A stretch of DNA of 25,022 bases from assembly GCA_046537975.1 (NCBI GenBank), contig JBKHJR010000040.1, positions 1 through 25,022 on the forward strand. Direction: 5' to 3'. Each line of letters opens with the position of its first letter. Positions within the stretch are counted from its first letter, which is position 1. Under the pieces are notes generated by a model. It was not told the DNA's origin. It saw only the letters and a list, made by a program, of their open reading frames with translations, and did no database searches. This document shows, piece by piece, positions 16,723-23,992 of the stretch. Origin of the DNA: JAWLDV01 sp046537975 (GTDB lineage Bacteria; Desulfobacterota; Desulfobulbia; Desulfobulbales; SURF-16). A program made the translations under genes and the position numbers.

Positions 16723-16906
16723 GGGTGGTTTATCCGGAAAAACTATTTATATTATCAATCATCAGGAAACTCTCCGCTGTATTTTTTCTTTCCATGGTAG
16801 ACAACCCCCTTCTTGCCGCAATAAAATAATTGTTAAAGAGGTTTTCATTATCACTCTACCACCTCATTAAGCGGCCGGTCGAGGATAATGATATAATATC
16901 AGGCCC

Positions 16907-17722
16907 ATGCTACTAAAAATATGCCCCAAAGTAAGCAGATTTAAAAGAGTTATAAGCGGCGGGACGGGATTTTTGCTTCTTGTTTCTTTTTTCCTTGCCC
17001 AGGCAGCCCGGGCGGTCACTACTCCCGAGCCGGACAGCAGCTTGCTGAGAAGCGCTTACAGCAAGAAGGAGTACTTCAGGTATGATGTATACTGGTTAAG
17101 CAGAATCAAAGCAGGAGAGTTGTCCCTGGAAATCGAACCCGTTGCAGGGCGGGAGGATCGTTATGTGGTCAAGGCTACTCTCGAATCCACGGGTCTGATG
17201 GCTTTCTTTTATCCGATAGAGGATTATTTTGAAATTATTATCAGGGGCCGGGAGAGGTTGCCGACCTATATGACCCAGCTCAGGGACAGAAGGGGAGATC
17301 AGGGTGTCCGGATTACCGAGTATGATCAGAAGAATCTGGAGGTTGAATATACCAAAAATAAAAAGCCTCCAGAAACCTATTCCATCAGCGGCATGGTGCA
17401 CAATGAATTTTCATCTGTACTGATTTTGCGGGCCTTGCCGCTGAAAACAGGCGATCAGCTAATCGTCCCCACCTTCACTGATAAAAAGCGGTATGAAATC
17501 TCGATCAGAGTGAAAGAGAGTGAGCAGCGGCAAAGCATACTGGGTGCAGTGGATACTTTAAAACTCCAGCCTCAATTAAGCTCCGAGGACATGTATGAAA
17601 AAATCAGTAATCCGGATGTCTGGTTAACCGACGACCGGAGGCGGATACCGGTGCGCATCAGGGCCAAAATCAAGGTCGGGACCTTAACTGCGGAACTCAA
17701 AGAATACCGCCGGATGGAATAG
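16907..17722 (+). CDS. DUF3108-domain exported protein
   Basis: 271 aa. An N-terminal signal peptide (hydrophobic L-L-L-V-S-F-F-L-A-Q-A-A-R-A, ending about residue 37) is followed by a beta-rich domain. The opening Y-F-R-Y-D-V-Y-W-L-S-R-I-K-A-G and the later L-K-L-Q-P and V-W-L-T-D-D-R-R-R-I-P-V-R segments are characteristic of the DUF3108 family, periplasmic proteins of unknown function thought to have a lipocalin-like barrel. Its partner is not evident. A TATAAT lies at 16892-16897, 10 bases before the ATG, without a clear -35. It converges with the outer-membrane protein gene 40 bp downstream. Confidence 0.85.
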   Translation: MLLKICPKVSRFKRVISGGTGFLLLVSFFLAQAARAVTTPEPDSSLLRSAYSKKEYFRYDVYWLSRIKAGELSLEIEPVAGREDRYVVKATLESTGLMAFFYPIEDYFEIIIRGRERLPTYMTQLRDRRGDQGVRITEYDQKNLEVEYTKNKKPPETYSISGMVHNEFSSVLILRALPLKTGDQLIVPTFTDKKRYEISIRVKESEQRQSILGAVDTLKLQPQLSSEDMYEKISNPDVWLTDDRRRIPVRIRAKIKVGTLTAELKEYRRME

Positions 17723-17762
17723 CCTTCTTTTCTGAACTGCTAAGTAAGAATAATGTCGAAAA

Positions 17763-18383
17763 TTAAAAGTTAAGCCTTATCCCGGCGTAATAGTTATGGC
17801 TTACGACTTCTGTTTCTGCAATGTCAAATTCCGGATCCGAGGTGCTGAAATAACGGTATTTAAGGTCGAGAGTGACCTGCTCGGTTATGTCATAGCCCAG
17901 GCCCCCGCCGAATTGATAGGCCAATACATAGTCATCGTCGCTTCTAAGGTTAAGATAGGGAATGTCGCTTATCTTTACTTTGGCATATCCAATTCCGGCA
18001 CTTAGAAATGGGGTGAAAGGAGTGCTGTTTACAAAATCATAATAGAAATTTCCCAGTAGAGCCAGACTTTCAACGTCTCCATCTACATCAACGTTTCCCG
18101 TTCCGTAGGCGCTTACCTGGTCCAGATCATTTTCCTGCCTTGATACTTCGATTTCAAATCGGTAATCACTTCGGAATCTCTGTCCCAGGGCAGCTGTGAA
18201 AGCTGTTCCATCGTCGGATTTAAAATCTACTTGTCTACCGTCGTCAAATGTTGTCTCCGCATCATCCGGGGCTGCAATGCCCAGATGTGCGCTTATATAC
18301 GGCTTTCCCTCGCCATAGGCAAGAGCAGAGCTCGGAAGAAGCATAGCACAGGCCGCCAGTATAGCTAAAACTCTTTTTTTCAT
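17763..18383 (-). CDS. Outer-membrane beta-barrel protein (OmpA/Opa-like porin family)
   Basis: 206 aa. A clear Sec signal peptide (M-K-K-R, hydrophobic core, cleavage after S-A-L-A at about residue 22) precedes repeated amphipathic beta-strands with alternating aromatic residues. The protein ends in Y-Y-A-G-I-R-L-N-F, a terminal Phe that is the hallmark of BamA-inserted barrels. Strands such as Y-I-S-A-H-L-G-I-A and Y-R-F-E-I-E-V-S fit an eight-stranded barrel of the outer-membrane protein beta-barrel (OMP_b-brl) family. The function (porin, adhesin or structural) cannot be assigned. It supports a Gram-negative host. Confidence 0.88.
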   Translation of the reverse strand: MKKRVLAILAACAMLLPSSALAYGEGKPYISAHLGIAAPDDAETTFDDGRQVDFKSDDGTAFTAALGQRFRSDYRFEIEVSRQENDLDQVSAYGTGNVDVDGDVESLALLGNFYYDFVNSTPFTPFLSAGIGYAKVKISDIPYLNLRSDDDYVLAYQFGGGLGYDITEQVTLDLKYRYFSTSDPEFDIAETEVVSHNYYAGIRLNF

Positions 18384-18535
18384 AGTCAGTCTCCTTTACT
18401 ATAATTAAAGCAATTAATTTTCTGCTTATTCTTTTATTTATCCCGGTTTAAAGTTAATGTCAATAATTTAAAGACGATAATGCTGCAGTCAGAAACACTT
18501 TGCCCATGAAATAACCCTTTTTTCACGCTGGTAAC

Positions 18536-19897
18536 ATGATGCCTGAAAAGTCATACCCCTTCCTTACCATCGAAAAAATCGTTTCCGGCGGCTACGGTCT
18601 CGGCCGCCTGCCGGACGGTATTGTTGTTCTGGTGCCCCGGGTTTTGCCGGGCGAAGAAGTTCGCGTAAGGCCTGTTAGACGCCGGAAGAACTACATTGAG
18701 GCCAGGCTGATCGAGGTGATCCGGCCGTCATCCCTGCGGGTCGAGCCGGATTGTCCGTATTACGGCAGGTGCGGCGGTTGTGACTTTCAGCATCTTGGCA
18801 TGGAAGATCAGCTCAGATTCAAGTCCGGAATACTCCGGGAACAACTTCTGCGGTTCGACGTCGTCCCTGATGAAGGTGCGTTATCCGCGATCTGGTCGGA
18901 GCCTCTGCCATCATCCAATGCCTTCGGCTACAGGCAGCGCATTCGTCTGCAGGTTAACGCCGACGGCCGTCCGGGGTATTTTCAATTTCGCTCCCATACA
19001 GTGGAGCCGATCAAGTCCTGTCTTCTGGCCCGTCCGGAAATCAATTCAGTCCTGCAGCAGGTTATGTCCCTTGCTTCCATGAAGCATCTTTTTAAATACT
19101 GCAGGGCAGTGGAGTTCTTCCTGAGCCCGGAAGACGGCCGGGTCATACTTTATCTGCATTTTACCAGGAAACCCCGGCCTGCCGACTACGATTCGGCCAG
19201 AACGGTCCAGCAGGATATTGCAGCGGTAAAAGGTCTGGTAATGGAGGTGGAGGGATATGGTGTTTTCCTGGTATCCCCCCAAAGAGAGGAAACGTCAACG
19301 GAAAACGGCTTGGAGATCCGCATGACCCTCCCGGCAGAGGCGACAGGCAGGGAGATCTCCCTCTGCTGTGAACCGGGAGGTTTTTATCAGGTGAATCAGG
19401 AGACAAATGAACAGCTGATCAAGACCGTGCTTGAATGGGCGGCGGTTTCCGGCAAGGACAGGGTGTTAGACCTCTTCTGCGGCATGGGGAATTTTTCACT
19501 TCCCCTGGCCCTGCATGCCGGTGAGGTAGTGGGCCTGGACCTGCAGAGGGCTGCGATCCGCAGCGCCACAGGGAATGCGGCCTCCGCAGGTCTGGTAAAC
19601 TGCAGATTTGAGAAGAGCGCGGCCCGGGTAGGGGCCGCCCACCTGGCGGCTTCAGGTGAGTACTTTGATCTTGTTCTGCTTGATCCGCCCAGGCAGGGAT
19701 GTTCGGATGTGATCTCTTATATCCCCAAACTCGGGGCCGCCAGGATTCTCTATGTTTCCTGTGATCCCGCCACCCTTGCCAGGGATCTGGCTGCATTGAT
19801 CAGGACCGGGTACAACCTCTCCCGGATACAACCGGTGGATATGTTCCCCCAAACCCATCATATGGAAACAGTTGCCCTGCTTGAAAAGGATGGTTAA
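18536..19897 (+). CDS. rlmD: 23S rRNA (uracil-5-)-methyltransferase, RlmD/TrmA family
   Basis: 453 aa. An N-terminal TRAM domain (about 7-66) is followed by a four-Cys Fe-S site (C73, C79, C82 and a later Cys in I-K-S-C-L-L) and a C-terminal SAM-dependent methyltransferase. The SAM motif is D-L-F-C-G-M-G-N-F, the D-P-P-R-Q-G-C motif follows, and the catalytic nucleophile is the Cys in Y-V-S-C-D-P. The closing H-M-E-T-V is strictly typical. The TRAM plus Fe-S layout points to RlmD (m5U1939) more than TrmA. ATG 18536 and ATG 18539 are adjacent and neither has a strong ribosome-binding site. The stop overlaps the convergent membrane-protein gene by 4 bases. Confidence 0.92.
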   Translation: MMPEKSYPFLTIEKIVSGGYGLGRLPDGIVVLVPRVLPGEEVRVRPVRRRKNYIEARLIEVIRPSSLRVEPDCPYYGRCGGCDFQHLGMEDQLRFKSGILREQLLRFDVVPDEGALSAIWSEPLPSSNAFGYRQRIRLQVNADGRPGYFQFRSHTVEPIKSCLLARPEINSVLQQVMSLASMKHLFKYCRAVEFFLSPEDGRVILYLHFTRKPRPADYDSARTVQQDIAAVKGLVMEVEGYGVFLVSPQREETSTENGLEIRMTLPAEATGREISLCCEPGGFYQVNQETNEQLIKTVLEWAAVSGKDRVLDLFCGMGNFSLPLALHAGEVVGLDLQRAAIRSATGNAASAGLVNCRFEKSAARVGAAHLAASGEYFDLVLLDPPRQGCSDVISYIPKLGAARILYVSCDPATLARDLAALIRTGYNLSRIQPVDMFPQTHHMETVALLEKDG

Positions 19898-20484
19898 CCT
19901 TGGCTCTTTCCCTTCCAGAAGGTCGCGAGAAAGAACAGGAAGGTACCGGCCAGCTCCAGGGTCTCTTCCCCGAACAGGAGTGCACTTTGATTTAAGTCGA
20001 TCATGCTTTTGTCAAAGGGCATGGCCGCCAGGTAGCAGATAATGCCGGCTGTAAAATAAGTGCCGACCCGGCTGGTCAGGAATCTGTGTACGGTTGCGGG
20101 AAGCCGGAGAGGGCGGCGGATCAGCAGAAACAGGTAGGCAATCCAGGCCACCGCGAGCAGGATGTTGCGTCCTGTGCCGCTACCCAGCAAAACAACTATG
20201 TCCGGCAGTGGAAAATCCTCAACATCCACTTCACGCAGCACAAAGTTGATAAAAAACAGAAAAAGAAATCCAAAAGGAAAAAATCTCTTTGTCGCCGCTC
20301 CGGCTGCCATACGGATAAGACAGACCACTGCGGCGCATACCAGAAAGATAACCTGCCCCCATTCCAGCAGCCGGTTTTCCTCTGCCAGGCCCGGATCCAG
20401 CAGCCAGAGGCGCCAGATTCCGAAGAAACCAGCTAAAATCACGGCCGCTACCAGAGCTTCTGATCTCCACTGTCCGGACTTCAT
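19894..20484 (-). CDS. Uncharacterised polytopic membrane protein
   Basis: 196 aa with about six hydrophobic segments (about 9-27, 43-60, 68-86, 107-125, 140-156 and 172-190). It has acidic patches such as L-R-E-V-D-V-E-D-F-P-L-P-D between helices 3 and 4 and G-E-E-T-L-E-L in the last third. I do not recognise the family. The start ATG 20484 lacks its own Shine-Dalgarno. AGGAG at 20511-20515 precedes a five-codon leader (ATG at 20498, M-I-D-I-T) whose TGA overlaps this ATG, suggesting translational coupling. It overlaps the rlmD end by 4 bases, tail to tail, and lies downstream of the L,D-transpeptidase gene. Confidence 0.75.
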   Translation of the reverse strand: MKSGQWRSEALVAAVILAGFFGIWRLWLLDPGLAEENRLLEWGQVIFLVCAAVVCLIRMAAGAATKRFFPFGFLFLFFINFVLREVDVEDFPLPDIVVLLGSGTGRNILLAVAWIAYLFLLIRRPLRLPATVHRFLTSRVGTYFTAGIICYLAAMPFDKSMIDLNQSALLFGEETLELAGTFLFFLATFWKGKSQG

Positions 20485-20607
20485 GTAATATCAATCATGT
20501 TGTAGGGTTTCTCCTCTGATCTTGTTGTTTGCCGGAGTCAGGCAAGTCGGTTAAAATTGTCCTCTCTGTTGATTTCGGGCGTTTCCCCGGAGTTGTGAAC
20601 TACAGGC

Positions 20608-21090
20608 TTACCACTCTATTCGAATTTTTGTGCCGACGTCAACGAATTCCATAAATTCGTCCATTTCTGAGTTGGTGAGCGCGATACATCCATCCGTCCA
20701 GTTAATCTCCTGTAGTATCGGTGTTAACCGTCCCAAGCCATTCTGCTGGCCGTGAACCATAATACAACCTCCGGGAGAAACCCCTCTCTTTCTGGCATTT
20801 CTTTTATCTATTTCATTGGGGTAACTGATATGCATTGCCCGATAAAAAGATGAATCCTCTTTTCTGGAATCCAGAGTGTATGTGCCTTCCGGTGTTTTCT
20901 CATCGCCCTGTTGCCGTTTGTGGCCCTGCGGGTTTGCCCCGAAAGCAACATTATACTCTCTGATGACTTTTCCCCCTTTTAGTAAATACATTTTACGTTC
21001 CGATTTGTCCACCTTGACCAGATCAACATCGGCAGAAACAAAGCCCGTGGTCATCAGTAATATCAGTATGGTAATGGCAATATATCTCAT
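20608..21090 (-). CDS. L,D-transpeptidase (YkuD domain)
   Basis: 160 aa with an N-terminal signal peptide (about 1-20, ending F-V-S-A-D). A single YkuD catalytic domain follows: V-K-V-D-K-S-E-R-K-M-Y-L at the start, G-G-C-I-M-V-H-G with H113, and the catalytic W-T-D-G-C-I-A-L with C135. The usual motif is HGX(n)S/TXGC[I/V]R; here the residue after C-I is Ala, not Arg, as in several short YafK-like members. It would form 3-3 peptidoglycan cross-links, anchor an envelope protein or trim such links in the periplasm. No LysM or other binding domain is present. Confidence 0.9.
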   Translation of the reverse strand: MRYIAITILILLMTTGFVSADVDLVKVDKSERKMYLLKGGKVIREYNVAFGANPQGHKRQQGDEKTPEGTYTLDSRKEDSSFYRAMHISYPNEIDKRNARKRGVSPGGCIMVHGQQNGLGRLTPILQEINWTDGCIALTNSEMDEFMEFVDVGTKIRIEW

Positions 21091-21188
21091 GGCACCTATG
21101 ATCGATAATTATCCGTACGTTTTGTCCGGGCAGCAGGCCCAATCAGCCTCGTGAGCTTGCGACATTGTTTCTGTCCGTTTCGAAAATT

Positions 21189-21854
21189 TTATCGGTGTCT
21201 GGTAAAAAGCCGTGGGTTTTTCTCAATAAATTCGTGAATCCAGCGTTCGAGGAATGATTCGTTTCCGGAAGTCTTGATGTAGCTGTACCCCAGAATCGCA
21301 ATGACCAGGGCGCCCAAAGTATCTACAATCAGATCCAGCATTGTATCCGTCAAACCGGAAGGATCACCGAGCATCTCCTTTTGCATGTTCATGCCCAAGA
21401 AAGTATCCATACAGAATTCGAAGATCTCCCAGAAAACCCCCATTCCGACTGCAAACAGAAAGGCAAAAAGGGCCACAAAACCCGGATTCATGTGTAAGCC
21501 GATGTCTTCTGTTTCGTTTAATATGTGCACCAGGAGAAAGCCGATAATGCCGAGCAAAAATCCGGAGCCGGAGTGAAGGGCTATGTCCCACCACCAGAAA
21601 CGGGAGTAGTAGCCGTGTACTTCACCAAGGAACAGCGACGCAAATACGAAGGCAATAGCTAAAAGTACAAACTCGGGAGGACTGAAAACCTGGAAAAGTT
21701 TGCCCAGAAAGAAGGGGGCAAGTGTAATCAGAAGGATTCCGATTGTAATCACGGCGGTAGGCCATTGCTGTTCCCAGACAGCGACCACGACCTCAACAAA
21801 CAGAATTGCCTGGAGAGCAAAGGTTAATCTGCGGTGTATCAACTGTGAGTTCAT
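21189..21854 (-). CDS. DUF2238/YjdF-like membrane protein
   Basis: 221 aa with six predicted membrane helices. The W-W-W-D-I-A-L-H-S-G-S-G-F-L-L-G motif, followed two helices later by G-V-F-W-E-I-F-E-F and then L-I-V-D-T-L-G-A-L, is the pattern of YjdF/DUF2238 membrane proteins. The conserved Asp, His and Glu in the membrane suggest an enzymatic or metal-binding role, but none is established. The ends are hydrophilic and probably cytoplasmic. The assignment is by motif memory only. It is co-directional with the L,D-transpeptidase gene about 100 bp downstream. Confidence 0.75.
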   Translation of the reverse strand: MNSQLIHRRLTFALQAILFVEVVVAVWEQQWPTAVITIGILLITLAPFFLGKLFQVFSPPEFVLLAIAFVFASLFLGEVHGYYSRFWWWDIALHSGSGFLLGIIGFLLVHILNETEDIGLHMNPGFVALFAFLFAVGMGVFWEIFEFCMDTFLGMNMQKEMLGDPSGLTDTMLDLIVDTLGALVIAILGYSYIKTSGNESFLERWIHEFIEKNPRLFTRHR

Positions 21855-21989
21855 CGGGATTCCAATGGTTGGTTTATCTCAAATGGTGCACTCTGAAGTT
21901 GAATTTAACTCTTATTTCTGCTTATTTCTATTATTTTTCTCTTAGCTGCTCCTAAAAATCAAAGCAGACTTGACACACGGTACAAGAGT

Positions 21990-22127
21990 ATGCTCTATAC
22001 ATATTATATCGGTCATAGTACGGTATATTTTAATCCTGCCGCCTCTTGCCATCTTGTGCCCGATTTTATCCAGGATATGAACAGCATCAAGAAACAGGAT
22101 GATAACGAGGTAAAAAGACTTCTGTGA
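21990..22127 (+). CDS. Possible small ORF coupled to the response regulator
   Basis: An ATG at 21990 opens a 45-codon frame whose TGA (22125-22127) overlaps the GTG start of the response regulator (GTGA overlap). The last third (P-D-F-I-Q-D-M-N-S-I-K-K-Q-D-D-N-E-V) looks like an ordinary hydrophilic helix. The Shine-Dalgarno before the ATG is weak; an internal ATG at 22077 would give a 16-aa leader peptide. No family is recognised. A coupling leader or a small partner protein are possible; a chance frame cannot be excluded. Confidence 0.3.
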   Translation: MLYTYYIGHSTVYFNPAASCHLVPDFIQDMNSIKKQDDNEVKRLL

Positions 22128-22525
22128 AAATACTCATTACTGACGACAACATAGTTTCCCGGAAAATCATTTCCAATTTCCTGAACAGGTATGGCCGGGT
22201 CGATGAGACAGCCAGTGGTCTGGAAGCGGTTGATCTTGTTCAGAAGGCCATAGGAGAAAATGAGAACTACGATTTTGTCTTCCTGGATATTATTATGCCC
22301 AATATGGACGGCCGGGAAGTGCTCACCGCCATCAGGACCCTCGAAAAAGAGGCGGGATTAACCGGCCGGCAGCGGGCCAAAATAGTCATGATCACCGTCC
22401 TGGTTAACCAGGACGCGGTATATGAGTCAATTCGGCGCCAGGCTGACGGTTATTTGATAAAACCGGTTACCAGGGAGAAGATTGAGGCGGAGCTGAAGAG
22501 ATTGAAGCAGCAGGGTAAATCTTAG
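22124..22525 (+). CDS. Single-domain response regulator (CheY-like receiver)
   Basis: 133 aa, a receiver domain without an output domain. Acidic pocket D7-D8, phospho-acceptor D55 in F-L-D-I-I-M-P, switch T91 and K113 in L-I-K-P-V are all present, so it should be phosphorylated by a histidine kinase encoded elsewhere. The kinase, and whether it acts on a flagellar motor, a phosphorelay or a signalling enzyme, cannot be told. The start is GTG at 22124; GAGG at 22107-22110 is slightly far. It follows a possible small ORF that overlaps the start codon. Confidence 0.9.
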   Translation: MKILITDDNIVSRKIISNFLNRYGRVDETASGLEAVDLVQKAIGENENYDFVFLDIIMPNMDGREVLTAIRTLEKEAGLTGRQRAKIVMITVLVNQDAVYESIRRQADGYLIKPVTREKIEAELKRLKQQGKS

Positions 22526-22572
22526 CCAAAGGTTTCAGGTATAACTTTATCCTTTGACTCCCTGCATGTTGC

Positions 22573-23061
22573 CTATTGCTTCTGTCTTCCCCGGTCAGGC
22601 TTACCAAAATACCGCCACCAGATGAGCCCAAGGGCCAGGGTCCAGATGTTTGCCGCTACGTCGTCGAGCACAATGCCGATACCGCCGTGCAGCCGCTGGG
22701 CGGCGCGGGCCGGGGGAGGTTTAAGGTTGTCGAGTACGCGGCTGGTGAAAAAAACTCCCGCCAGCAGCGCCGGGTGACGGCTCACCGGCAGCGCCACGGT
22801 GGCAACCGGCATAGTCAGCAATTCGTCGGCGACAATACGGGGGTCGTCGTCTCCTCCGTAAATTTGCGAGCCGTACTCACACACCGGCACAGCCAAGACG
22901 ACAAGGACGACGGTTGTAATCAGCCGCTTTCCCCAGCGCTGCCGACCCATCACTACAGCGGGAACTACCCCCGCTATGGCACCGGCCGTACCGGGAATCA
23001 GGGGCACGTACCCGAGCCCGAGACCGGTCGCGAGCCAGCCCCAGAGAGTGTTAGGACCCAT
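22573..23061 (-). CDS. pgpA: Phosphatidylglycerophosphatase A (PgpA family)
   Basis: 162 aa, the usual PgpA size. It dephosphorylates phosphatidylglycerophosphate in the inner membrane. The N-terminal A-T-G-L-G-L-G-Y-V-P-L-I-P-G-T-A-G, the central D-D-D-P-R-I-V-A-D-E-L-L-T-M-P and the C-terminal L-D-N-L-K-P-P-P and G-G-I-G-I-V-L-D-D-V-A-A-N are the conserved family blocks, including the acidic residues that bind Mg2+. Four membrane segments are expected. The match is a little divergent (P-L-I-P-G-T-A-G in place of the common P-G-T-[WF]-G). It is monocistronic and converges with the response regulator gene. Confidence 0.88.
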   Translation of the reverse strand: MGPNTLWGWLATGLGLGYVPLIPGTAGAIAGVVPAVVMGRQRWGKRLITTVVLVVLAVPVCEYGSQIYGGDDDPRIVADELLTMPVATVALPVSRHPALLAGVFFTSRVLDNLKPPPARAAQRLHGGIGIVLDDVAANIWTLALGLIWWRYFGKPDRGRQKQ

Positions 23062-23138
23062 AGGCTAATAACCTGTTATTCTGATATATCTTTTCTTCTT
23101 ACCCTGTTATAAGGAATTCTTAAATTAAGCTTGACAGT

Positions 23139-23176
23139 TAAAAGTGACTTAAGTTAGTTAAATTCAGGCACTTTTA
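23139..23176 (-). repeat. Inverted repeat behind the intI remnant
   Basis: TAAAAGTG (23139-23146) and CACTTTTA (23169-23176) are perfectly complementary around a 22-nt AT-rich loop, directly after the intI stop. It is a possible weak hairpin terminator of the minus-strand gene or a boundary mark. A plus-strand TTGACA at 23131-23136 adjoins it, but no -10 at the right distance was found. Confidence 0.35.
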
Positions 23177-23179
23177 TAA

Positions 23180-23628
23180 TTATTTCCCCAGACTGTCAAG
23201 CGGACTGCGGATACGGGAGATATCCTTGTCCATCACATGGGTGTAGCGCTCAGTGGTCTTGACGTCGGCATGGCCGAGCACGGTGGGAAGATTGGACTTC
23301 TTTCTGGAGCGGACAGCTTCAATTTGACCGTCAAGAGGTTTGTCAAGCACCTCACGATATAGAAAAACCAGGGCATTAAGGGCCTGACGCTGGGTAGAGG
23401 CAGAGACTTTATGCTTTACCGCCAGAGATCAGACAGGAATCTCTCCACATCATAAGTACCCAGGTCACGGGGATGTGTCCCGCAGTCAAAAAAATGGATA
23501 TAGCGGAGGATCCATTGGCAATAGGTCTGCTCGGCGCGATAGGCGTAATGGTGATAGCGCAGAACCTCGCGGACCTGATCCATTAATTTAAGCTGCGGAT
23601 TTGGACGGAATTTAGGTTTGTTTTCCAT
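23180..23628 (-). pseudogene. Integron integrase (IntI) pseudogene
   Basis: From ATG 23628 the minus strand encodes the N-terminal SAM-like arm-binding domain of an integron-type tyrosine recombinase (L-M-D-Q-V-R-E-V-L-R, Y-A-Y-R-A-E-Q-T-Y, H-P-R-D-L-G). The frame ends after 70 codons at TAA 23416. The coding sequence resumes in another frame as L-A-V-K-H-K-V-S-A-S-T-Q-R-Q-A-L-N-A-L and runs to TAA 23180-23182; a 2-base CT duplication near 23424-23427 explains the shift. The resumed frame jumps from R-K-K-S-N-L-P-T-V-L straight to G-H-A-D-V-K-T-T-E-R-Y-T-H-V (near 23276), so about 150-170 residues are missing, including the catalytic Arg and the HxxR block. The end R-S-P-L-D-S-L is the typical IntI C-terminus. 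The enzyme is certainly inactive. Full length would be about 320 aa. Confidence 0.85.
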
Positions 23629-23784
23629 ATCACCCGTGATAATAGCGCAATAAGGGGAAAAGTGAAGAGGTAATATCATATATGGAAAACAATTTCCATT
23701 TTTAAGGGAACAATATCGCAATAAGTGGAAAAACAGGGCATCTATTAGGGCCAATATCATGGAAATTTTTCACTTATCAACACT
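23629..23784. other. Candidate attI / intI promoter region with imperfect tandem repeats
   Basis: AT-rich non-coding DNA directly upstream of the intI remnant, the standard location of attI and the divergent intI/Pc promoters. It consists of two imperfect units of about 71 bp, each starting AATA[GT]CGCAATAAG[GT]GGAAAA (23641-23661 and 23712-23732) and containing a later AATATCAT-TGGAAA element. It also holds a 13-bp inverted repeat shared with the intI start (23618-23630 / 23680-23692), the palindrome ATGGAAA-ACAA-TTTCCAT (23682-23699) and CTTATCA-acac-TGATAAG (23773-23790). Such repeats could be integrase binding sites. The recombination point of the attI cannot be fixed. Confidence 0.5.
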
Positions 23785-23980
23785 GATAAGCTGACCGTGA
23801 GTTCCGTTTCGCTGTGCACCCGGTCAGCTTATCGCCGGCTGTTGAGTTCTACTCGAACGCCCCTGAAGGCTCCGCTCACGCTCCGCCTATCAGGGGCGTT
23901 CGAGCCGACTGCGCCCCCGCTCTATTAAAAATATGAATGTTTTCAACGTGTGCGGGCTCGCGGCTCAACAGCCGGCGTTA
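23785..23980 (+). repeat. attC-like cassette repeat, copy 1
   Basis: 196 bp, about 93% like 24757-24950, and ending precisely at GCGTTA where the two copies diverge. It holds three nested dyads. One is GATAAGCTGACCG (23785-23797) / CGGTCAGCTTATC (23821-23833). The second is an outer attC-like stem CGCCGGCTGTTGAG (23833-23846) / CTCAACAGCCGGCG (23964-23977). The third is a perfect 15-bp inner stem, 23852-23866 / 23890-23904. The attC proper would be 23827-23983, with R''-like GCTTATC and R'-like GTTAGCT. The left box has ATC in place of the consensus AAC. The location downstream of intI, the dyad architecture and the divergence at G-TT all fit an integron recombination site. Confidence 0.7.
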
Positions 23981-23992
23981 GCTGAGGCGAAT

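Noticed and set aside
21970..21998. TTGACA-based promoter for the response regulator
   Set aside because: No acceptable -10 at 16-18 bp (CTCTAT at best).
23416..23760. 114-aa minus-strand ORF as an intact gene
   Set aside because: The family-like sequence starts only at ATG 23628; the upstream 44 codons are non-homologous leader and the 3' end is a frameshift.
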